Positions 1 to 7,621 of a stretch of 35,655 bases of DNA are shown here, piece after piece. A program made the translations under genes and the position numbers. Source of the DNA: Bacteroidota bacterium (GTDB taxonomy: Bacteria > Bacteroidota > Bacteroidia > Cytophagales > Cyclobacteriaceae); contig CANIVF010000043.1 in the NCBI GenBank assembly GCA_947470895.1, positions 1 to 35,655 on the forward strand, read 5' to 3'. Every line of letters starts with the position of its first letter. The stretch's first letter is position 1. A model generated the notes under the pieces. The model saw only the letters and a program-made list of their open reading frames with translations. It was not told where the DNA came from and searched no databases.

Positions 1-1398
1 ACTGTTATCTTTATTCCGCACAGTGAGGTCGCCCGACCATGTTTCGCCTTTTAATAGCTTTTGCCTGACCTCTTCCGTCAGTTCTTCGGACATGATCCGG
101 TAATCGAACGTATCTATTTTTTTACCCAGGGTTTCTTCCCGGGTCCATCCATATAATTTAGTCGAGTAGTTATTCCAATAGATCACCTGGCCATCCAGAT
201 CGACTACCTTCACTGCCTGATGAATGGTATTTAATAACCGGGAATGAAACTCTAACTCTTGCTGGTAATGTTGTTGCTCTGTGATGTTTCTGGCGATGGC
301 GCTTGCACCGGTGATGCGGTTGTTATTTTTAATAGGCGTAAGAATTCCAATAATAATTTTTATGTTCCCCTTGGCGGTAATGATCCGCCTGGTAAGATTT
401 TGCAAACTACTTCCCTTCATCACGATGCGGAGATCATCAGCGATGCTATTTCGTGCTTCAGGTGGAGCAAACTGCGAAAGATGTTTACCAATCAATTCTT
501 GGTTACTGCATTCAAATAATTCTAATGCACCCTGATTGGCATGCTGAATAAAACCCTCGGGATTTAAAGAAAAAATTGCGTCTGCAGAATTGTCAAAAAT
601 GGATTTGTATTCGAGTCTCGATTTGGTGAGTTCTGCTTCGGCTAACTGAATGCTGGTGATGTCCTGTATAGAGCCATAGTACTTCACTAATTTATTCGAT
701 GCATATTCGGGCTTAGCGGTCATTCTGATCCAACGCTCATTACCCTTTGCTGTTACGATTTGCATTTCCATATCCACAGGTTCACCGTGCGCCATGGCCG
801 ACTTGATCAGGCCAATATCATTTTTGTCTTTGTAGAACTGGTTCATGACTTCACCCGTCAAAGCGAAGTGTTCATCTACTTCATGAATCTGCCGGGTAAC
901 GGCAGTCCAGTAAATTTTATTTGTGGCGATATCCAGTTCCCAGCCACCCACTTTGGCCAGGCGATTGGTGTTGTCCAGTAATTTTTCTATTTTGCTTTGT
1001 TCGGAAATATCCTCCATCGTGGTGGTGACTACTTTCCGATTATTTTCTGTGATGAAGGCACTGGATAATTTGCATATGAAGTGCTCTCCGTTTTTTCGGA
1101 TGCAGGTGATTTCTCCGGTTGTGTTTCCTTGATCTTTCCTTTCGTCTATGATTTTGGCGAATGCATCATCATGTCGGATAATGGTTTCCAGCCCTACTTT
1201 GATCAGTTCTTTTTCGGAATATCCAAACATCCGGCACGCAGTTTGATTGACTGCCAGCGTTTGGCCTTCGGGTGTACCAATAAAGAGGGCATAGATTGAA
1301 TTATCCCAAATGGCTTTGTATATGGTGTTATTGGCTAACAAATCCTGAAGTTGATTGGAGTGATCAGATTTTGGATTTACTGCTGGTTTCTTTTTCAT
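1..1398 (-). CDS. Multi-PAS sensor protein, C-terminal part outside the window
   Basis: The minus-strand frame is open from an ATG at 1398 to base 1 (466 codons), so the gene is cut by the window edge. It starts MKKKPAVNPK and shows four PAS units: about residues 25-140, 143-255 (PAS_3 type, motif KGNERWIRMT), 260-375, and a fourth from about 385 that is cut at the edge. No signal peptide or membrane segment is visible, so it should be cytoplasmic. The order and wording of the units match the kinase at 26100-29165 (compare LAKVGGWELD with LARVGSWEHD, and IHEVDEHF with IHEVEEDY), so the two are paralogues. By analogy the missing part probably carries more PAS units and a histidine kinase core, but that is inference. 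Ligands of the PAS units are unknown. The upstream region shares motifs with the paralogue. Confidence 0.85.
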   Translation of the reverse strand, partial: MKKKPAVNPKSDHSNQLQDLLANNTIYKAIWDNSIYALFIGTPEGQTLAVNQTACRMFGYSEKELIKVGLETIIRHDDAFAKIIDERKDQGNTTGEITCIRKNGEHFICKLSSAFITENNRKVVTTTMEDISEQSKIEKLLDNTNRLAKVGGWELDIATNKIYWTAVTRQIHEVDEHFALTGEVMNQFYKDKNDIGLIKSAMAHGEPVDMEMQIVTAKGNERWIRMTAKPEYASNKLVKYYGSIQDITSIQLAEAELTKSRLEYKSIFDNSADAIFSLNPEGFIQHANQGALELFECSNQELIGKHLSQFAPPEARNSIADDLRIVMKGSSLQNLTRRIITAKGNIKIIIGILTPIKNNNRITGASAIARNITEQQHYQQELEFHSRLLNTIHQAVKVVDLDGQVIYWNNYSTKLYGWTREETLGKKIDTFDYRIMSEELTEEVRQKLLKGETWSGDLTVRNKDNS

Positions 1399-1463
1399 TA
1401 GAGTGATACGAAGCTCATCGTTGATGATGATAAGTTCGCTGTTAGGGGATTGAATTACTAGTA

Positions 1464-1511
1464 GAAAGATAATTTAAAATCAGCGCTTCACAATATGATG
1501 ATTAATATCAT
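1464..1511 (-). promoter_or_regulatory. Candidate promoter/operator region of the left-edge PAS sensor
   Basis: Read on the minus strand, this holds a near-palindrome ATGATATTAATCAT (1498-1511), then TGAAGCGC (1483-1490), then T-rich -7-like boxes: TGATTTTA (1475-1482) and TATCTTTC (1464-1471). ATTG at 1491-1494 lies 19 nt before the second box, which fits the Bacteroidota -33/-7 layout with mismatches. The first two elements recur in the same order upstream of the paralogue at 29165. Which box is the real -7 element cannot be decided from sequence alone. Confidence 0.4.
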
Positions 1512-1639
1512 GTTTGGTCTTGATAAAAACCAATCGTTTTACGGAAGGGAAAACGAATAAGTATTCGCGCACATGGTCTGCCGCTATTCGCTGCATTCAA
1601 TATTGCAGTATTTATACTGAAATGAATATTCTCGATGAT

Positions 1640-2560
1640 TTAATTCATTATCCCTTTCACGGTCAACTCAAATACATCAGGTCTTGCATAATGGCCGATC
1701 GGATCGAAATCCATTTTCGCTTTGATGATTTCGCGATGATCGATTTCTGCGGTGATGATTCCTTCCTGATCAAAGAGTGGCCCGGCAAGTCGTTTGCCTA
1801 AGGGCGAAAAGATCACACTGCCACCACTGCTGGGCAGCGAATGCGAAGCTGAAAGACTGGATTGCAAATCAGGTGGATAATGTTCCTGGGTAAGGTATTG
1901 ATTGCATCCCAACACAAAGCACCGGCTTTCGCAGGCAATGTGCTCCATGGTAGCCTGCCATGTGCCACGACAATCCGCAGTAGGGGCGAGGTAGATTTCA
2001 ATGCCTTGTTGATATAAAGCGGTGCGGGCAAGGGGCATATAATTTTCCCAACAGATCAATCCTCCGATTTTTCCTAGTGATGTGTCTAGTACATTCAGAT
2101 CGCTGCCATCACCTTCACCCCAGATAATGCGTTCGGCAGCCGTAGGTTTTAGCTTTCGGTGTTTGTGCACGAGTTGTCCTTCAGGCGAAAAGTAGAGTAG
2201 CGTACAAAACAAGGTATCACTGATTTTATCTTTTTCAGTAACGCCCACCGCTACCCACGCTTTTGCTTCTTTGGCCGAGCGTGCTATCCGTTCTGTTTCT
2301 GGGCCTGGCACCTGAATGGCATTTTCCCAATAGCGAAGAAATAGTTCTCGGCCTTCTGGTGTGCGACCACCCACCGAGGTACCAAAGATCAAGCCTCTTG
2401 GATAACCAGGAATGAAAACTTCAGGGAACAAAATAAGCGATGATTTTACTTTGGATGCTTGTAATACCAGGCTTTGAATTTTATCGACTGTTTGAGCTTT
2501 GTTGAAAAAAACAGGAGCCGCTTGTACTACGGCAGCAATAAACACGTTGGGCGTTTCCAT
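1640..2560 (-). CDS. Nitrilase / carbon-nitrogen hydrolase
   Basis: A 306-residue member of the CN-hydrolase superfamily, closest in motif wording to true nitrilases, which convert R-CN to the carboxylic acid plus ammonia. The catalytic triad is visible: Glu47 in LFPEVFIPGYP, Lys136 in HRKLKPT and Cys170 in GGLICWENYMP. The stretch from about 134 to 176, with RKLKPT, WGEGDG and CWENYMP, is characteristic of the nitrilase branch rather than of amidases or carbamoylases. Length is near the usual 300-350. No signal peptide, so cytoplasmic. The ATG at 2560 begins directly with the beta-strand that opens the fold (VFIAAVVQAAP). It is followed by the left-edge PAS sensor on the same strand after about 240 bp and is probably transcribed alone. 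The natural substrate (aliphatic, aromatic or cyanide-type) cannot be inferred from the sequence. Confidence 0.88.
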   Translation of the reverse strand: METPNVFIAAVVQAAPVFFNKAQTVDKIQSLVLQASKVKSSLILFPEVFIPGYPRGLIFGTSVGGRTPEGRELFLRYWENAIQVPGPETERIARSAKEAKAWVAVGVTEKDKISDTLFCTLLYFSPEGQLVHKHRKLKPTAAERIIWGEGDGSDLNVLDTSLGKIGGLICWENYMPLARTALYQQGIEIYLAPTADCRGTWQATMEHIACESRCFVLGCNQYLTQEHYPPDLQSSLSASHSLPSSGGSVIFSPLGKRLAGPLFDQEGIITAEIDHREIIKAKMDFDPIGHYARPDVFELTVKGIMN

Positions 2561-2681
2561 GAGCTATTATTTACAACTAAAAGTAATTAATTCAGGCGTG
2601 CATTTTGCTTGAAAAGTGGAATGGGTAACTTTTTCATACAATAAAAATTTATCTATTGCGTCTTCTTGTGAGGATGGCGGG

Positions 2682-2717
2682 TTTGAAAGTCGCTACCTCC
2701 ATTTCAGAATATGTTTG
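2682..2717 (+). promoter_or_regulatory. Candidate -33/-7 promoter of the DUF2911-amidohydrolase operon
   Basis: TATGTTTG at 2710-2717 matches the Bacteroidota -7 consensus TAnnTTTG exactly. TTTG at 2682-2685 could be the -33 element, although the 24-nt spacer is at or just beyond the long end of the usual range. The predicted start would leave a leader of about 35 nt before the ATG at 2758. Confidence 0.45.
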
Positions 2718-2757
2718 TATATTGAACTTTACTTCAAATTAACCCCCCACCACTTTT

Positions 2758-3303
2758 ATGAAAAAGAAAATTTTTATCGGCCTAGGCTTAGTACTTATCG
2801 GTATCGTAGGCTTTTTTGTTTACGCTAACCTGTTTCCCAAGAGCCCGCCTACAACCTCATCGTTCGTCCATCAGGGCCTTGACATCAAGGTTACTTATTC
2901 TCAGCCATCCAAGCGAGGCAGATTGATTTTTGGAGAAGAGAAGGATGGCGCTTTGCAACCCTACGGTAAATATTGGAGACTGGGCGCGAATGCCGCCACA
3001 GAAATCACATTCAGCAAGGACATTACATTTGCAGGCAAGCCGGTAAGCGCTGGAAGCTATCGCATGTATGCCGTGCCAGGAGCTGATGCTTTTCAGATTT
3101 CGCTGAACACCGAGTTAGCTGTTTTTTTCGGAGTAACTGAGCCGGATTATTCGAAAGATGTGGTGAAAGTGGATGTGCCTGTTTTGGCTGCTCCCGTTGA
3201 AACTGAAAAATTTGTGATCAATTTTGGCAGTGATTCTACCGGGGTGAATATGGATTTCGTGTGGGATAAAACACTGGTAAGAGTACCCATCACCATTCAA
3301 TAG
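2758..3303 (+). CDS. Membrane-anchored DUF2911 protein
   Basis: A 181-residue protein. Residues 4-23 form a hydrophobic segment, either an uncleaved anchor or a signal peptide without a lipobox. Residues about 38-180 are the DUF2911 domain, recognised from YSQPSKRGR.IFG (47-59), the LQPYGKYWRLGANAATEI block (67-84) and the GKPVSAGSYRMYAVPG block (93-108). This family is common in Bacteroidota; its biochemical role is not established. The mature domain should face the periplasm. The stop codon lies 12 bp before the ATG of the amidohydrolase, so the two are almost certainly one operon. A -33/-7 promoter candidate ends at 2717. The ATG at 2758 was chosen because it precedes the KKK-hydrophobic start and no other in-frame start fits. 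Confidence 0.9.
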   Translation: MKKKIFIGLGLVLIGIVGFFVYANLFPKSPPTTSSFVHQGLDIKVTYSQPSKRGRLIFGEEKDGALQPYGKYWRLGANAATEITFSKDITFAGKPVSAGSYRMYAVPGADAFQISLNTELAVFFGVTEPDYSKDVVKVDVPVLAAPVETEKFVINFGSDSTGVNMDFVWDKTLVRVPITIQ

Positions 3304-3315
3304 ACCTGTAATCCT

Positions 3316-4446
3316 ATGGCATTTTCAAAAAGGAAGTGGATACTACTTCCTGTTACGGTATTGGTTTTTCTGGGTGTGGTGTATTGGGGTATTGGTAAAA
3401 TTCAATACCGTAATCAGGTGATGGATGTAGAAGAGTACGAACCGGTCTCTACCTTAAAGGTGGCTGAGCATAAACTCACGCAGGCTAAGTTTCCATTCAT
3501 CGATGTGCACAATCACCAATGGATCATGCCCATTCAAAGCCTGGATAAATTAGTGGTGGAGATGGACTCCCTGAATATGGGTGTGATGGTAAACTTAAGT
3601 GGCTTTCGCGGAAAGGTATTGGAGTGGTCGTTGGACAATGTGCATGAGAATCATCCAAGTCGTTTTGTTATTTTTCTAAATATCAATTTTGAAAAACTGG
3701 ACGATGCTGGTTGGCCGGAAGAAGCACTTACCATGCTGGAAGAAGGAGTGAAGCAAGGGGTGAAAGGACTCAAGGTATACAAAGGGTTGGGTCTTACTGA
3801 CAAAGACAACGAAGGGAATCGTATTGCTGTGGATGATCCACGCCTTGATCCGATCTGGGCCAAGTGTGGCGAGTTAGGAATACCGGTATTGATTCATTCG
3901 GGTGAACCCAACTCATTTTGGAATCCAAAAGATAAGCATAACGAACGCTGGCTGGAGTTGAAGCAAGAGCCCGATCGCTATCGTGATCCGGAGAAGTATC
4001 CCTCCTTCGAAGAAATTATGGCCGAGCAACATCATGTATTTCGAAAACATCCTGAAACGAAATTCATTAATGCACATCTGGGATGGTTTGGAAATGATCT
4101 GACACGACTCGGAAAGTTGTTTGACGAGATGCCTAATGTGTATACCGAATTGGGTGCCGTGCTTGCTGAACTAGGTCGTCAGCCAAAGTTTGCGCGTGCC
4201 TGGATGATTCAATATCAGGATCGGGTTATGTTTGGAAAAGACACGTACAAGAAAGAAGAATATCATACGTACTTCCGCGTGTTGGAAACGGGCGATGAGT
4301 ATTTTGATTACTACCGAAAGCGCCACGCCCATTGGAAGATGTATGGGTTGGAGCTTCCCGATTCGGTGTTGCGCAAAGTATATTATCAAAATGCGATCCG
4401 TGTTATACCTGGCATTGATAAGACGTTGTTCACAGAAGTGAAGTAG
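3316..4446 (+). CDS. Membrane-anchored amidohydrolase (amidohydrolase_2-like TIM barrel)
   Basis: A 376-residue protein with an N-terminal membrane segment (about 8-27) after a basic start, so the catalytic domain should lie in the periplasm. Metal-binding features of the amidohydrolase superfamily are present: HNH at 65-67 in FIDVHNHQW, the GVKGLKVYKG strand (148-157), His194 in PVLIHSGEP, His254 in FINAHLGW, and Asp309 in MFGKDTY, where the family usually has FGSD. The layout fits PF04909-type hydrolases and decarboxylases. It follows the DUF2911 gene after 12 bp in one operon. The substrate is unknown; membrane anchoring is less common in this family. Downstream the nearest good plus-strand terminator is not until 4701-4741. 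Alternatives within the superfamily, such as lactonase or decarboxylase, cannot be separated here. Confidence 0.85.
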   Translation: MAFSKRKWILLPVTVLVFLGVVYWGIGKIQYRNQVMDVEEYEPVSTLKVAEHKLTQAKFPFIDVHNHQWIMPIQSLDKLVVEMDSLNMGVMVNLSGFRGKVLEWSLDNVHENHPSRFVIFLNINFEKLDDAGWPEEALTMLEEGVKQGVKGLKVYKGLGLTDKDNEGNRIAVDDPRLDPIWAKCGELGIPVLIHSGEPNSFWNPKDKHNERWLELKQEPDRYRDPEKYPSFEEIMAEQHHVFRKHPETKFINAHLGWFGNDLTRLGKLFDEMPNVYTELGAVLAELGRQPKFARAWMIQYQDRVMFGKDTYKKEEYHTYFRVLETGDEYFDYYRKRHAHWKMYGLELPDSVLRKVYYQNAIRVIPGIDKTLFTEVK

Positions 4447-4497
4447 CTTTTTTAGCTAAGGATAGGATTGGTTCTGGCAGTTTTGATTTAGGCTTAC

Positions 4498-4597
4498 AAA
4501 AAAAAGAAGGCTATCTAGATTAATAGATAGCCTCTCAATCAGGATGATGAAAAAATGACGTTGCTGCATAAGTCCCCACCTCACAGGCAAACGTCAC
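4498..4597 (-). ncRNA. Candidate structured small RNA with intrinsic terminator
   Basis: Minus strand. A -7-like box CATCTTTG (4602-4609) is followed within about seven bases by a stem that pairs TGACGTTTGC (4596-4587) with GCAACGTCA (4564-4556), nine base pairs with one bulge and a 22-nt loop containing GAGGTGGGGAC. After a T-rich linker comes a ten-pair hairpin AGGCTATCTA / TAGATAGCCT (4533-4508) with a six-base loop, followed by TCTTTTTTTT (4507-4498). Promoter, 5' stem and terminator in about 100 nt is the layout of an independent small RNA. There is no open reading frame and no minus-strand gene for the terminator to serve. I do not recognise a named RNA family. No -33 TTTG is seen at the proper distance; an 18-bp palindrome sits there instead. 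Confidence 0.45.
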
Positions 4598-4619
4598 AAT
4601 ACAAAGATGGAATATTGTT

Positions 4620-4637
4620 TACTATTAATTAATAGTA
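4620..4637. promoter_or_regulatory. Perfect 18-bp palindrome, possible operator
   Basis: TACTATTAATTAATAGTA is its own reverse complement over all 18 bases. It lies 10 bp upstream of the -7-like box of the candidate small RNA, covering the place where a -33 element would be. This suggests a dimeric regulator site, but an AT-rich palindrome of this kind can also arise by chance. Confidence 0.3.
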
Positions 4638-4700
4638 TAATTACTACATACTTCACTCGGTTGATCATCTACTTTTAAGTCAAGTTTTTTATTAGATGAC

Positions 4701-4741
4701 AAAAGCCATTCATTCAGACGGGATGAATGGCTTTTTTTTTT
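4701..4741 (+). terminator. Strong intrinsic terminator
   Basis: A perfect 13-pair stem AAAAGCCATTCAT / ATGAATGGCTTTT (4701-4713 with 4723-4735) and a nine-base loop, with a run of ten T from 4732 to 4741. It is the first clear plus-strand terminator after the amidohydrolase, 255 bp downstream of its stop. It also insulates the MBL gene that starts at 4867. The A-rich left arm gives a weaker T tail on the minus strand, so it may work in both directions. Confidence 0.75.
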
Positions 4742-4866
4742 ATGCATCATCGAACCACTCCTTCTCGTTCTGTTACAATAATAAAATCACCATTTCGTCT
4801 TGTTTCAAGTCCACCCGCTGATGGGAAAAATTCATAAATAAAATAGTCAACATCATTACCAGAATC

Positions 4867-5997
4867 ATGATTGTCGTGTTATCCCTCCTTGTTGTTGCAT
4901 TGGTTGTTGTCGTTTTTCTGCAGCAACCCAAGTTTGGCCAAACACCGGATGGCGATCGGTTGGAGCGGATTAAGAAGTCGCCCAACTATCGGAATGGCTC
5001 TTTTCAAAACCGAAGCCATACACCCGATCTTACCGAAGGCGTCAGTTATTATGCAGTACTCAAAGAATTTTTGTTCACGGAAAAGAAAAGAGTAAAACCA
5101 TCGGATTCCATTCCATCCACCAAAACAGATTTATTGAATCTTGATCCTGACAAGAATATACTCGTTTGGTTTGGGCATTCATCCTACTTCATGCAACTGG
5201 ATGGAAAGAGAATACTGGTAGATCCTGTATTGAGCGGAGCAGCTTCACCACTGTCGTTTACTACTCCTTCTTTTCCGGGAACCGATGCATACACCGTAGT
5301 TGATATTCCTGAAATTGATTACCTCTTTATTTCGCACGACCATTGGGATCACACCGACCATGAAACACTTCTTCAGTTAAAGCCAAAAGTTAAAAAAGTG
5401 ATTTGTGGTTTAGGTACAGGACAACATTTTGAGCATTGGGGCTATGCTGCCACAAGCATGATAGAAGAAGATTGGGATATGCAAATTCATCTGGATAAAG
5501 GATTCGTGGCACACACGGTTACCGCCCGGCATTTTTCTGGTCGTGGGTTGCAACGAAACAAGGCCTTGTGGACTTCCTTTGTTTTCCAAACTCCTTCCTT
5601 CCAGATTTTCATTGGGGGCGACAGTGGCTATGATACCCACTTTGCAGAAATAGGAAATAAGTTTGGTCAGTTTGACTTGGTGATTTTAGAAAACGGGCAG
5701 TATGATAAAAGCTGGAAATACATTCACATGATGCCCGAAGAAGTTTTGAAGGCAGCGAAGGACTTACACGCTAAACGATTATTTCCGGTTCACTCCTCCA
5801 AGTTTGCATTGGCCAATCACGCGTGGGATGAACCACTCGTGAAGATTACGGAATTCAACAGAGAAGTAAACATTCCACTAGTTACTCCCATCATCGGAGA
5901 ACAGATTAACATGAACGATACCACACAACGTTTTAACACGTGGTGGGTCAATATAAATAATCGAAATAAAAATTCTGATATTGCTTCTACAAGATAA
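4867..5997 (+). CDS. Membrane-anchored MBL-fold hydrolase (NAPE-PLD/UlaG-like)
   Basis: A 376-residue metallo-beta-lactamase-fold protein with an N-terminal hydrophobic helix (1-19), so probably membrane-anchored with the catalytic part outside the cytoplasm. Metal ligands fit the Lactamase_B_2 branch: HDHWDH (157-162), His222 in TARHFSGR, Asp252 in GGDSGYDTHF, His287 in YIHMMPEE and His309 in FPVHSSKF. The first strand block ILVWFGHSSYFMQLDGKR is typical of the family that includes N-acylphosphatidylethanolamine phospholipase D and UlaG. Lipid-like substrates are therefore possible but not shown. The ATG at 4867 is the only ATG before the hydrophobic helix; a stop precedes it in frame at 4819. 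It converges with the NIPSNAP gene, leaving 13 bp between the two stops. Confidence 0.88.
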   Translation: MIVVLSLLVVALVVVVFLQQPKFGQTPDGDRLERIKKSPNYRNGSFQNRSHTPDLTEGVSYYAVLKEFLFTEKKRVKPSDSIPSTKTDLLNLDPDKNILVWFGHSSYFMQLDGKRILVDPVLSGAASPLSFTTPSFPGTDAYTVVDIPEIDYLFISHDHWDHTDHETLLQLKPKVKKVICGLGTGQHFEHWGYAATSMIEEDWDMQIHLDKGFVAHTVTARHFSGRGLQRNKALWTSFVFQTPSFQIFIGGDSGYDTHFAEIGNKFGQFDLVILENGQYDKSWKYIHMMPEEVLKAAKDLHAKRLFPVHSSKFALANHAWDEPLVKITEFNREVNIPLVTPIIGEQINMNDTTQRFNTWWVNINNRNKNSDIASTR

Positions 5998-6010
5998 GCT
6001 TGACAAAGGC

Positions 6011-6748
6011 TTACTTTATCTTCGAAAAACTCAGCGACTTAAGGTAAACAGACTCCACCTTCTCTACAATCTTACCTTCTTTTTCCGAAGCATCACGAGC
6101 GGTTATCCATGCAGGATCAGCACGAAAGGCATCCCAGGATTTTATAGCCTCTTCTTCACTTTTATGGGCAAGCAGATACACCAGCTTAGACTGACCTTCT
6201 TTCTCTTCGCTGATGAAGTAAGCGATATTTTCCATGTGTTGTTTTTCGAAGAGTTTCAATGTGTGATTCTTGAAACGGGTGATCAGGTTGGGCAGTCTTC
6301 CTGGAAGACAGGTGTACGTGCGCCACTCAAATACATGCTCGCCTGAAGAGGTGGCATTGATGTGTGGAAGAATATCGGAGGCATTCATAAAAACAGAAGT
6401 GACTGATTGAACAATTTTTCCGCTAACTTCTGATTTGGCAGCAACCTCTTTCCAATCCGTATCGGCAGAGAAATCACTCCACGATTTATCGCGTGCTGTT
6501 TTGCTGGGATAAGCCAGAATATAATACAGGGCATGCTGATCATTTTTGGTTGGAAGCCAATACCCGATATTTTCCATTCCATGCTTTTCAAAAATGCGCG
6601 TGGTGTTGGTTTGAAAACGTTCGATCAACGCATCCAATCTTCCGGGGTAACAGTAATAAATCCGCATTTCAAAATAGCGGGTGTCTGTCTGCTGTGCAAA
6701 CAAACCGAAGGTAGTCAATAGAACAAGGCCGGTAAGGAAAGATTTCAT
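6011..6748 (-). CDS. Secreted double-NIPSNAP domain protein
   Basis: A 245-residue protein with a cleavable-looking signal peptide (MKSFLTGLVLLTTFGLFAQQ, cut near residue 18-19). Two tandem NIPSNAP (dimeric alpha/beta barrel type) domains follow, about residues 23-120 and 138-243. The duplication is visible in paired motifs: YFEMRIYYCYPGRLDALIERF with VFEWRTYTCLPGRLPNLITRF, and FEKHGMENIGYW with FEKQHMENIAYF. NIPSNAP proteins have no agreed enzymatic role. Two-domain, exported versions are frequent in Bacteroidota. The gene stands alone on the minus strand: it converges with the MBL gene and the next minus-strand gene upstream is a rhomboid protease 89 bp away. The signal peptide fixes the ATG at 6748. 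Confidence 0.88.
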   Translation of the reverse strand: MKSFLTGLVLLTTFGLFAQQTDTRYFEMRIYYCYPGRLDALIERFQTNTTRIFEKHGMENIGYWLPTKNDQHALYYILAYPSKTARDKSWSDFSADTDWKEVAAKSEVSGKIVQSVTSVFMNASDILPHINATSSGEHVFEWRTYTCLPGRLPNLITRFKNHTLKLFEKQHMENIAYFISEEKEGQSKLVYLLAHKSEEEAIKSWDAFRADPAWITARDASEKEGKIVEKVESVYLKSLSFSKIK

Positions 6749-6837
6749 ATTGGATTAAGTTAATCGGAATTCAAATTACAGAAAACCATGAGATTATACG
6801 TTTTTTTTGATTTTATCGTCAAGGATTATGTTCTTCA

Positions 6838-7464
6838 TCAAAGTAATTTCCATTCGCCCATTTGTTGAAGAAATATCCGGAGCGAATCGGGATACACGAT
6901 CAGGCAATAGACAACGCCAAACAAGGCACCATAGAGGTGAGCATCATGATTAATGCCGTCCTTTGATTTTTTAGAACTGTAGAACGAGTAGATCAGGTAA
7001 ACGAGGCCCAACACCACGCCAGGAAAACACAGCACACCATACAAACAAATATCACGTAAGGGCAAAAAGAGAATGCAGGCAAAAACTACGGCCGACACCG
7101 CACCGGATGCACCCAACGAATTATAGTATTTATTGTTTCGGTTTTTAATTATGGTCGGGATGTCGGACACGACAATGCCGAGTACGTAAAGCGCAATGAA
7201 ATGAACGCTACCAAGGCTGCCAAAAATTTCTATGAAGATGTATTCCAACTGCGTTCCAAAAAAATAGAAGGAGAACATATTAAAAATCAGGTGCATGTGA
7301 TCGCGGTGAATAAATCCGGAACTGATCATTCGGTAGTATTGACCTTGCGAAGTAACCCGGTAGGGATTCATCATCAGATTGTTGAGGAGCTCTGGCTTCT
7401 GCATGGTAAACAAACTGATGCCCGTGGTGATGATGATGATGCTTATGGTGATGGTAATTTCCAT
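6838..7464 (-). CDS. Rhomboid-family intramembrane serine protease
   Basis: A 208-residue polytopic membrane protein from the ATG at 7464. A longer form from a GTG at 7488 adds eight residues (MPIIVFFP) and seems less likely. The rhomboid catalytic features are present: HLIFN with the oxyanion Asn62, the nucleophile Ser120 in SLGASGAVSA, and the general base His176 in NHDAHLYGALFG. About six transmembrane segments are expected, starting at residues 2-20. Such proteases cut single-pass membrane proteins within the bilayer; the target here is unknown. It follows the RND permease gene on the same strand after 157 bp, so it could be read through from the efflux operon, but the distance favours its own promoter. 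A stretch of short His codons seen in the other frame (7432-7440 region) is a shadow and not coding. Confidence 0.9.
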   Translation of the reverse strand: MEITITISIIIITTGISLFTMQKPELLNNLMMNPYRVTSQGQYYRMISSGFIHRDHMHLIFNMFSFYFFGTQLEYIFIEIFGSLGSVHFIALYVLGIVVSDIPTIIKNRNNKYYNSLGASGAVSAVVFACILFLPLRDICLYGVLCFPGVVLGLVYLIYSFYSSKKSKDGINHDAHLYGALFGVVYCLIVYPDSLRIFLQQMGEWKLL

Positions 7465-7621
7465 GGGGAAAAATACAATTATCGGCACTACTTTCCATGC
7501 GTATGCTCATGATCTCTTCCGAGTAGCATTTCAACAGCCTGATGCGAAGTGCTTTAAAACGATTCTGAAATTTCAAAAGCAGTCCAGTGGCTGAGATTCA
7601 AAACGAATTTCGTTGATTGAT

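Noticed and set aside
4773-4868. 31-codon hydrophobic peptide frame on the minus strand, divergent from the MBL gene
   Set aside because: The start codon overlaps that of the MBL gene, the sequence is low-complexity hydrophobic, and there is no independent support; left as a curiosity only.
7201-7512. His- and Asp-rich open frames opposite the rhomboid gene (runs of GATGATGAT)
   Set aside because: They are shadows of a rhomboid start region encoding an isoleucine/threonine-rich helix and have no supporting features.
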